Both the position numbers and the translations under genes were made by a program. A stretch of DNA of 64,000 nt from Streptococcus parasanguinis (GTDB lineage: Bacteria; Bacillota; Bacilli; Lactobacillales; Streptococcaceae): contig NZ_JAHZPC010000003.1 in NCBI RefSeq assembly GCF_019929185.1, forward strand, positions 141,207-205,206. Reading direction: 5' to 3'. The notes under the pieces are model-generated. The model was given only the letters and a program-made list of their open reading frames with translations, ran no database searches and was not told the origin of the DNA. Below, piece after piece: positions 57,465 to 64,000 of the stretch (within the stretch, counting starts at the first letter, position 1; every line of letters starts with the position of its first letter).

Positions 57465-60110
57465 CTATACTTCTTCTTTTTTAATCCATTCTGTACGAAT
57501 TTCTTGTGGTGCTAATAGTCCTGAATGGACTGGATATGGGCGTTCCAACAAGTCAAGAATGGTTTGTTGTTTGTCAGACACACGGACATTTTCTTGACTC
57601 ATGTTGTAGTAACGAAGGACGTAGCCTTCTTCATTTTCAGCAACTTTAAAGGCTGTTGGGCAGACTTGTGGCAAGTTCAGTGCCGGATGGTTAAAGAGGC
57701 TACCCGTTGCTACAACGCTTCCCTCTTGTTTTGCAACTTGAAGAGCTGTAAATGGTACCTGGAAGGCTTTGGCACGACGGAAAGCTGAAAAACGATCCTG
57801 AGCTTGGTGGCATTCCACTGCATATTCCACCTCAAAGGCCCGCAAGCATTGTGCTTCTGGTGTTGGGAAATAGCCCCAGTCACCAAGTTCACCAGAAGCC
57901 CGGAGAAGTGTTACAGCTATCGTATCGTCTCCAAGGATTTCATATTCGTGTAATCCTTTGTTGGTTACTGTTACTCCTTTAACATCATCATACAAGCTGA
58001 CGAAAGCTTGCTGGTGTTGGGGATTTTCAGGATTTTCCCAAGAAGCAGCCGGTTTATTTGGCCGTGTGACCACCTCATAAATGCTTTCCGAGTCGTTGCT
58101 TGGACGAGTGTTATGAGTTTTCACCAAGAGGCGGATACGGTGGTCTTTAGCAGTATTGGTAAAGCGAGTTTTAAAGCGAATTTGCGGATCATCCACAAAG
58201 ACGGTCATCTCAGTTTCAAGAGAAATAGTTGTCAGCTCTTCTGAGCGTCTTGCCTGGCGGTTCATAAACTCGATAATGCCTCTTTGCTCCGCATCCAATT
58301 GTTCATCTGCGCTGACTGGAATGGTCAAGTCATGCTTGAGCAAGATTTTGGCATAGCGAGCATTGTTTTCCAAGACCTCATAAGCTGTTAAGTCCGCATA
58401 GATCGGCTCTGTCCCTTTTGGTTGGAAGTAGATATATTCATTTCCGATATCACCGCGGTCTTCGAAGCGAAGGAAATCCTCATAAGCCTCATTGGTCGTT
58501 TTATCATAAAGGGTCAAACCTTCATCGATACTAAGGGTTACAAATGGTGTATCGATCACCCCATTTTGGAACAGACCATCATGATGAGGTGCTTTACCTT
58601 CTAAGAGCTGGAAGGTCGTCCAAGACAAGGCTGCCAAATGAACCGGAACCGTCACGCGCACTTGACGTGCAATATAGGGTTGGCGGAATTTATCCTTAGG
58701 CAAGGTATAGCCAAAGCTTGCTCCCAAGTCTTCAATCTCTGCTTCTACAAGATGACCGTCTAAATCTTCTACATGATAGCCTGGCAAGGTCAAAGCGGCC
58801 ATTTTCTTGAAGCCTTCTGTCGGATGCAACTCCTTAAATGGACAAACCGCTACATCGACGATCGTGCTGACGGTATCCACCTTATCATGCAAGCCTGTAT
58901 TGATGACCGTAAAGAGATGCTCACTCTGGGCTTTTTGAGTTGCTAGTTTGCCCTTCCATTCGTTTAAAAGGTTGGTTTTGACAAAGTTTCCGACTTGGTT
59001 GACCTTGGCAAAACGAACTTCCATTTCGCGGTGAACATCATCCACGCTACATCCACAAATACTATCGTGTGGCGCATTTTGTAAGAGCGTCTTCCAGGCA
59101 TAGGTCAACTGATCCTTGTGGTGATGTCCACCAGTGATGATGGTCAAAGGTTCCACCACTTGCTCGAGCAAGTTGCTGTTTTCTTGGAAGGCTTGCTTGA
59201 GATAAATCCGAGAAGAAGACGTATTTGCCAGTGTGTACCAACCATCGGTTTCCTGACTGGTCAACTCACCTGTAACTGTTGATAATTGTTCAGGAAGTGC
59301 ACTTTCCACTGCTTGGACATATTCATCAAAGGAGCTATGAATAAATGTCACGTCAGGGAAAAGTTCGTTAGCTACGCGAATGGCTTCACTCAAGTTTCGT
59401 TGAACCGGTTGGTGGTCACAGCCGTTCATCATCAACCATTGGTTGGTTGAGGCATAGTCACGAACATCTGCCAATTTTTGTTTCCAGAAAGCCAAAGCTT
59501 CATCTTTATCCACTGGAATTTCGTTCCCGTTACTGTACCAGTTGGCAAAAAGAATACCGAGTACACGACTCCCATCCGCCCCTTGCCAGTACATTTCAGA
59601 AAATTGAGAGGTAAATTGCTCATCTCCAAGAACTTGGTTGTCAAATCCGATTGGTTTGACCCCACGCCCAAAGGCCGCTACGTGAATCCCTGATTTTTGA
59701 AGGATTTGAGGAGCCTGCCCCATATTTCCAAAGGTATCTGGGAAGTAACCAATTTGAGTAGATTTGCCCCATTTGGCACATTCTGCTTGTCCAATCAAGG
59801 TATTGCGAACATTGGCTTCACTGGAAATCAAGTAATCATCCTGCAAGATATAGAAAGGACCAATCTTGAGCTTGCCTTCGTCGATATAACGCTGCACCTT
59901 GTCGCGATTTTCAGGGCGAATTTCTAAATAGTCATCAAGGACAATGGTTTGCCCATCCAAGTGGAAGCTTTTGAATTCAGGATCATTTTCAAAAAGATCA
60001 AACAGATTGTCAAACAGTTCCACCAATTGCATGCGGTGGTTTTCAAAAGGTAGATACCACTCACGATCCCAGTGGCTGTGAGAGATGATATGTACAACAA
60101 CATTTTCCAT
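57465..60110 (-). CDS. GH38 alpha-mannosidase
   Basis: An 881-residue cytoplasmic GH38. Zinc ligands are in HIISHSHWDREWYLPFE (about 8-24). The nucleophile Asp is in IGYFPDTFGNMGQ (about 145). NGCDHQPVQ and ICGCSVDDVHREMEVR are further active-site motifs. It cleaves alpha-linked mannose from high-mannose or trimmed N-glycans. It is separated from GH125 by 240 bases that include a BOX element. The ATG is preceded by GAGG, and I see no strong own promoter. Confidence 0.96.
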   Translation of the reverse strand: MENVVVHIISHSHWDREWYLPFENHRMQLVELFDNLFDLFENDPEFKSFHLDGQTIVLDDYLEIRPENRDKVQRYIDEGKLKIGPFYILQDDYLISSEANVRNTLIGQAECAKWGKSTQIGYFPDTFGNMGQAPQILQKSGIHVAAFGRGVKPIGFDNQVLGDEQFTSQFSEMYWQGADGSRVLGILFANWYSNGNEIPVDKDEALAFWKQKLADVRDYASTNQWLMMNGCDHQPVQRNLSEAIRVANELFPDVTFIHSSFDEYVQAVESALPEQLSTVTGELTSQETDGWYTLANTSSSRIYLKQAFQENSNLLEQVVEPLTIITGGHHHKDQLTYAWKTLLQNAPHDSICGCSVDDVHREMEVRFAKVNQVGNFVKTNLLNEWKGKLATQKAQSEHLFTVINTGLHDKVDTVSTIVDVAVCPFKELHPTEGFKKMAALTLPGYHVEDLDGHLVEAEIEDLGASFGYTLPKDKFRQPYIARQVRVTVPVHLAALSWTTFQLLEGKAPHHDGLFQNGVIDTPFVTLSIDEGLTLYDKTTNEAYEDFLRFEDRGDIGNEYIYFQPKGTEPIYADLTAYEVLENNARYAKILLKHDLTIPVSADEQLDAEQRGIIEFMNRQARRSEELTTISLETEMTVFVDDPQIRFKTRFTNTAKDHRIRLLVKTHNTRPSNDSESIYEVVTRPNKPAASWENPENPQHQQAFVSLYDDVKGVTVTNKGLHEYEILGDDTIAVTLLRASGELGDWGYFPTPEAQCLRAFEVEYAVECHQAQDRFSAFRRAKAFQVPFTALQVAKQEGSVVATGSLFNHPALNLPQVCPTAFKVAENEEGYVLRYYNMSQENVRVSDKQQTILDLLERPYPVHSGLLAPQEIRTEWIKKEEV

Positions 60111-60201
60111 GAGTAAAACCTCATTCTAACTTAAATTTTTAATGTTTTAAATATAAACTTGTGATTCTAACAAGAATCAGTGAAGCTAAAGCGTGCTCCT
60201 T

Positions 60202-60352
60202 ATACTCAATGAAAATCAAAGAGCAAACTAGGAAGCTAGCCGCAGGTTGCTCAAAGCACTGCTTTGAGGTTGTAGATAGAACTGACGAAGTCAGTAACAT
60301 ATATACGGCAAGGCGAAGCTGACGTGGTTTGAAGAGATTTTCAAAGAGTATT
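60202..60352 (-). repeat. BOX repeat element
   Basis: About 150 bases. The right end (GAAGAGATTTTCAAAGAGTAT) and the nearby ACGGCAAGGCGAAGCTGACG match the boxA module and the standard BOX primer site with one change. The left end (ATACTCAATGAAAATCAAAG) matches boxC. It is oriented boxA to boxC on the minus strand. Inner inverted repeats (GACTTCGTCAG type; AAAGCACTGCTTT) are typical. It lies between GH125 and GH38, and its last bases form part of the GH125 stop codon. Confidence 0.92.
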
Positions 60353-61631
60353 AGCGAATATCCAAGTAATCCAAGACTAATTCACAGAACATCATGTTGG
60401 CCCAAGAGAACCATTCACGCGAATATTTGGTTGGATCATCCACGTGGAAACTTTCGTGCATGACGCCCGTGCCTCCATCGCAAGCAACCAACTGGTCCAG
60501 CAAGAGTTTTTTCTCAGCTTTATCATTTGTTGTCAATCCTTGAATGGATAAAGCAATCGGCCAGATATAGCGATAAAAGGTATGAGAACTTCCGAGTCCA
60601 CTTGCGTACTTCCCTTCATAGAAGTAAGGATTTTCAGGGCTCAAAATAGTCCGACGAGTGGCTTGGTAAACTTCGTCGTCAATCTCGCAGTAGCCCAGAT
60701 AGGGAGCAGCCAACAAACTTGGTACGTTCGGATCATCCATGATGCTAGCATTTCCCAAACCGTCTACCTCAAAGGCATAGATTTTCTCGCCCTTGCTGTT
60801 AGTCGTGTAGGCGTAGTTTTCGATTCCTTCTTGAATCTCCGCTTGCAAGCGTTTGGCATCTGCAATGATGCTGTCACTATCGGCTAGATTCAATGCTGCG
60901 AAGATTTCTTGCACATAACCCAAGACAACCACTGCAAACATATTGGACGGGATTAAGTAGCTATACTGACAGCAGTCATCACTTGGACGGAAGGCTGACC
61001 AGGTCATCCCTGTCACAGCGAAATCTGGCCCAAAGCCGTCATTCACCAGCGTGTCTTCCTTACGATCTGTATCCCGAACAAAGCGATAAGGGGAATTCTT
61101 GTGGTCTTGTTCCACTGTCCAGAGATGAAGGATTTCCTTGGTCGCAGTGACAAAGGTTTCATCAAATTGGCTAGTCTCACCTGTTTCCTTCCACAGGAGA
61201 TAAGCCAGTTGCAAGGGATAGCAAAGCGAATCCACTTCATACTTGCGCTCCCAAATCCAGCCATTCAAATCGGTATGGTCGGTCTCGTGGTGGCCTTTCC
61301 AGTTCTCCTCAATATTAAAAGAGTTAGCATAGGGATCCTTGAGGATCAAGGTCATCTGGCGTTTGACCAAACCAGCAATGGTTTGACGTAAACGAGGATC
61401 TCGTTTAGCCACATGAAGATAGGGTCTCAATTGAGCCGTTGAGTCACGCAACCACATAGCTGGGATGTCCCCTGTTAACACAAAGGTTGAACCGTCTTCT
61501 AAAATTTCAACTGTATTATCCAAAGTGTCTGTATAGCAACGTTCAAAGACATCCACCCACTCAGGGTACTCCTTAGCTCGCTCAGCCACTTGATCCAACC
61601 ATTCTCGCACAATTTCTTTTGAATAGGTCAT
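60351..61631 (-). CDS. GH125 exo-alpha-1,6-mannosidase
   Basis: A 426-residue cytoplasmic (alpha/alpha)6-barrel enzyme: VLTGDIPAMWLRDSTAQLRPYL (about 50), MTWSAFRPSDDCCQYSYLIPSNMFA and GTGVMHESFHVDDPTKYSREWFSWANMMFCELVLDYL at the end. GH125 removes alpha-1,6-linked mannose from N-glycan cores. The protein ends YLDIR with a TAA that overlaps the BOX element. It is the first gene of the minus-strand glycosidase run, divergent from GH92. Confidence 0.95.
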   Translation of the reverse strand: MTYSKEIVREWLDQVAERAKEYPEWVDVFERCYTDTLDNTVEILEDGSTFVLTGDIPAMWLRDSTAQLRPYLHVAKRDPRLRQTIAGLVKRQMTLILKDPYANSFNIEENWKGHHETDHTDLNGWIWERKYEVDSLCYPLQLAYLLWKETGETSQFDETFVTATKEILHLWTVEQDHKNSPYRFVRDTDRKEDTLVNDGFGPDFAVTGMTWSAFRPSDDCCQYSYLIPSNMFAVVVLGYVQEIFAALNLADSDSIIADAKRLQAEIQEGIENYAYTTNSKGEKIYAFEVDGLGNASIMDDPNVPSLLAAPYLGYCEIDDEVYQATRRTILSPENPYFYEGKYASGLGSSHTFYRYIWPIALSIQGLTTNDKAEKKLLLDQLVACDGGTGVMHESFHVDDPTKYSREWFSWANMMFCELVLDYLDIR

Positions 61632-61678
61632 TTATTTTCCTCACACGTATCGATTCTTTCCTATTCAGTATAAAAGAT

Positions 61679-61737
61679 TTCAAATGGGAAATACATACGC
61701 AAACTATAGCCCTTTTTCTACAAAATTTTCCATTTGA
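61679..61737. promoter_or_regulatory. Inverted repeat in the GH125-GH92 divergent region
   Basis: TCAAATGGGAAA (61680-61691) and TTTCCATTTGA (61727-61737) form an inverted repeat with one extra base, 35 bases apart. They sit between the divergent genes, where one regulator could act on both. TATACT for the minus strand lies near 61667-61672. Confidence 0.4.
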
Positions 61738-61775
61738 TAAAAACGCTATCATATTTGACAACACTTTGATACAAT
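61735..61775 (+). promoter_or_regulatory. cre and extended -10 promoter of the GH92 gene
   Basis: TGATAAAAACGCTATCA (61735-61751) is a palindromic cre. It covers the -35 region of an extended -10 box TGATACAAT (61767-61775). Confidence 0.65.
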
Positions 61776-61846
61776 GAAGGAAATACCACCGCGTGTTCCA
61801 AGAAAAACACAGATCATTTAAGGTTGATGAAGAAAAAGGAGACAAG

Positions 61847-63922
61847 ATGCGCACACATTGCCAGACCATCGATACCCGTTGGGGAAGCGATAATCATCCT
61901 CACTATTCCCACGGAAACACCCTCCCTTATACAGGAGTCCCTTTTGGGATGAACTACTTCCTTCCTCAGACGACACACGAACAAGGGGCTTGGTTTTTCA
62001 ACCCCAATCTCCCTATTTTTCAGGGATTTCGCCTCACCCACCAGCCTAGTCCTTGGATAGGAGACTACACTTGGTGCCTCATCACGCCCATCACGGGGGA
62101 AATTGCAAGTTCCGACCTCTTCCGTCGCCAAAGCAGTTATTCGATGAAAGAAGCTATTTTCCAGCCCCACTACCTCCGTATTTTTTCGGAACGTTATCAG
62201 ATTCACAGTGAGCTGGTTCCAAGCCGCTACGGGGCTGTCATGCGCTTTCGAGCACCAGAAAAACTGACACTCTGCTTTCATGCAGCAAAGGAACTAGAGG
62301 ACTTGACTCTGACAGACCAAACCTGCCACTTCCACATTCTGGATCAGGCCCATACCGCAGATACTTCCTACTCTTTCTATCTCCAGTGGCAATTTAGCCA
62401 GCCGATTGAGAACGTCACTCACATCGATCAAGATCTTTTTCTCACCTTTGCTAGCAAGGAAGTGACCGTCCAATTAGGAACTTCTTATCTGTCTCAAGAC
62501 ATGGCTCACAGCCATCTTCCCCACCTTTCCCTAGAGGAAGCTAAAAAAGAGGCAGCCGATCAATGGAATCAGCTGCTAAAACGAATTGAAGTAAAAGATG
62601 CCGGAGGGCGTGACCAAGCCTTTTTCGATCATTGCCTTTACCGACTCCTCCTTTTCCCTCAAACCTTTTATGAAACAGATACCGAGGAAAATGACTGGCA
62701 CCTGGATGTCACTCATAATGAAATCAAACCAGGAAAAGCTTATACCAATATCGGATTTTGGGACCTCTTTCGGACCTCTTTTCCTCTCTTTAGCCTTGTC
62801 TACCCCGATTATTACCGTCACTTTCTCGAAGGATTTTTAAACACTTACCAGGATACTGGTTTTCTACCAAAATGGTTGGCCCCAGATGAACGAGGGATGA
62901 TGCCAGGCACCCTCATCGATGGCGTCTTTGCGGATGCTGTCACTAAAGGGATCGCACCAGACCTACATGAAAACATGCTCACAGCTATGCTCCAGACGGC
63001 TCAAAAAACAGATCCCACTCAACATTTTGGTCGCCATGGCAATGAAAGCTACACGGCCCTTGGCTACCTCCCCGATGATTTTCACGAAAGTGTGAGCCAT
63101 AGCCTAGATTATGCCTATAGTGATTTTTGCATTGCTACCGTTGCCAAGCAATTGGGTCAGACAGAAACAGCCACTCGGTATGCTGCTTCCAGCCTCTCCT
63201 ACCGAACATTGTATGATGCCCAAACAGGCTTTATGAGAGCACGATCCACCAATGGAAACTTTAAAGAACCCTTCTCTCCTATCAGCTGGGGAGGAGATTA
63301 TGCAGAATGCTCTGCCACCCAGGCTACTTTTGGAGCCTTACACGACCTCTCCGGTCTGATAGAGCTAATGGGCGGTAAAAAAGCCTTCACCCAACGACTG
63401 CTGGATCTGGCCAATCAAAAACCTCAATTTGATGTAAGAGGATATGGCTATGAAATCCACGAAATGAGTGAAATGGCCCAAGTCCCATTTGGGCAGATCG
63501 CCATCTCCAATCAACCCAGCTTTCACATTCCCTACCTCTTCCGTTACAGTCTTCATCCCGAATACACTAATCTCCTGATCCACCAGATCCGTTCCCAAGC
63601 TTTTCATCAAGATTTCCAAGCCTATCCAGGTGATGAGGACAATGGTAGCCTATCTGCTTGGTACATCTGGTCAGCCCTTGGACTCTATCCAACCTGTCCA
63701 GGAAAACCAATCTATGATCTGGGCCTCCCTCTCTTTAAAGAAGTCCTTCTCCATCTTCCCAAGCAAGAGCTCAAAATTTGCGCCAACTCACACACTGCAG
63801 GCGCCTATTTCATCCAAAAAGCCCTATTAGATGGCAAAGAGAAACAAGAGGTTTCCCATCAAGATCTCCTTGAAGCCCAATTGCTCCAGTTTGAGCTTTC
63901 TTGGCTCCCCCCACATGCATAA
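61847..63922 (+). CDS. GH92 alpha-1,2-mannosidase
   Basis: A 691-residue cytoplasmic GH92. It shows the N-terminal NTLPYTGVPFGMNYFLPQT stretch, GFWDLFRTSFPLFSLVYPDYY (about 312), SVSHSLDYAYSDFCIA and GDEDNGSLSAWYIWSALGLYPTCPGKPIYDLG, the family's catalytic and calcium-site motif. It trims alpha-1,2-mannose from high-mannose glycans. The ATG at 61847 follows AAAGGAGAC; an upstream in-frame ATG has no site. It is divergent from the other glycosidase genes. Confidence 0.95.
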   Translation: MRTHCQTIDTRWGSDNHPHYSHGNTLPYTGVPFGMNYFLPQTTHEQGAWFFNPNLPIFQGFRLTHQPSPWIGDYTWCLITPITGEIASSDLFRRQSSYSMKEAIFQPHYLRIFSERYQIHSELVPSRYGAVMRFRAPEKLTLCFHAAKELEDLTLTDQTCHFHILDQAHTADTSYSFYLQWQFSQPIENVTHIDQDLFLTFASKEVTVQLGTSYLSQDMAHSHLPHLSLEEAKKEAADQWNQLLKRIEVKDAGGRDQAFFDHCLYRLLLFPQTFYETDTEENDWHLDVTHNEIKPGKAYTNIGFWDLFRTSFPLFSLVYPDYYRHFLEGFLNTYQDTGFLPKWLAPDERGMMPGTLIDGVFADAVTKGIAPDLHENMLTAMLQTAQKTDPTQHFGRHGNESYTALGYLPDDFHESVSHSLDYAYSDFCIATVAKQLGQTETATRYAASSLSYRTLYDAQTGFMRARSTNGNFKEPFSPISWGGDYAECSATQATFGALHDLSGLIELMGGKKAFTQRLLDLANQKPQFDVRGYGYEIHEMSEMAQVPFGQIAISNQPSFHIPYLFRYSLHPEYTNLLIHQIRSQAFHQDFQAYPGDEDNGSLSAWYIWSALGLYPTCPGKPIYDLGLPLFKEVLLHLPKQELKICANSHTAGAYFIQKALLDGKEKQEVSHQDLLEAQLLQFELSWLPPHA

Positions 63923-63926
63923 GAAA

Positions 63927-64000
63927 AGAGAGTGGGACAGAAATCGGTAATTCGTTAGAATTCGATTTCGTCGTCCCACCTCCGCACAGTTGAGTAGGGC
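63927..64000. repeat. Hairpin-rich intergenic repeat, cut by the window edge
   Basis: GTGGGAC (63932-63938) pairs with GTCCCAC (63973-63979), enclosing GAAATCG/CGATTTC and AATTC/GAATT pairings. A stretch then continues to the edge. I recognise similar copies from memory as common between genes of mitis-group streptococci. It may also terminate GH92. Confidence 0.6.

Overview
The window reads as a chromosome segment of a mitis/sanguinis-group Streptococcus. The evidence is moderate GC, strong AGGAGG ribosome binding sites, streptococcal gene neighbourhoods (groESL-ssbB, folP-folC-folE-folB/K, ackA-comYH-like methyltransferase-comG), com-box (cin-box) promoters, CcpA cre sites, and one BOX repeat. 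The species cannot be fixed from sequence alone. About 60 genes are called, most on the minus strand. There are no rRNA or tRNA genes, CRISPR arrays or prophage, and no complete insertion sequence was seen.

Layout, left to right. 1-2.2 kb: groEL and groES behind a CIRCE operator, with an unusual three-way-junction fold over the groEL stop codon. 2.2-9.8 kb: a mannose-family PTS (IIA, IIB, IIC, IID) preceded by two extracytoplasmic sugar-binding proteins, a histidine kinase and a response regulator. This matches the four-component LevQRST-LevDEFG arrangement known from S. mutans. 9.9-14.6 kb: competence ssbB, ytpR, a thioredoxin-like protein, a DUF4651 protein, pepA and a DUF1846 gene, then about 300 bp of gene-free, strongly structured DNA. 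15-18.6 kb: the folate operon. 18.8-25.6 kb: a CPBP protein, ackA, a methyltransferase and the complete comGA-GG operon. 25.6-30.8 kb: a DUF1033 gene, then a five-gene cluster consisting of a UDP-GlcNAc 2-epimerase, a membrane protein with a degenerate GGDEF-like domain, a 46-residue membrane peptide, a BcsA-like synthase and a GH8 hydrolase.

31-47 kb: rpoC and rpoB (TTG start, long leader with an intrinsic terminator), pbp1b, tyrS, an ABC-2 transporter with a LytTR/DUF3021 pair, an HxlR regulator divergent from a YciI protein, and rlmA. 47-64 kb: a consolidated N-glycan utilisation locus. It holds a YesN/YesM-type two-component system with a YesL protein, a lipoprotein-dependent ABC importer (NgtS/P1/P2-like), a GH20 hexosaminidase, a ROK kinase, GH38 and GH125 mannosidases, and a divergent GH92 mannosidase. 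The window ends inside a hairpin-rich intergenic repeat.

The best candidate for a little-described system is the 26.2-30.8 kb polysaccharide cluster. It carries the logic of c-di-GMP-controlled synthase operons (synthase, GH8, GGDEF-fold membrane protein, small membrane partner), but the GGDEF-like domain appears unable to make c-di-GMP and a ManNAc-donor enzyme is built in. Other points worth attention are the RNA structures at groEL, the PTS operon, folP, rpoB and the 14.6-14.9 kb interval, and a BOX element that abuts the GH125 stop codon.
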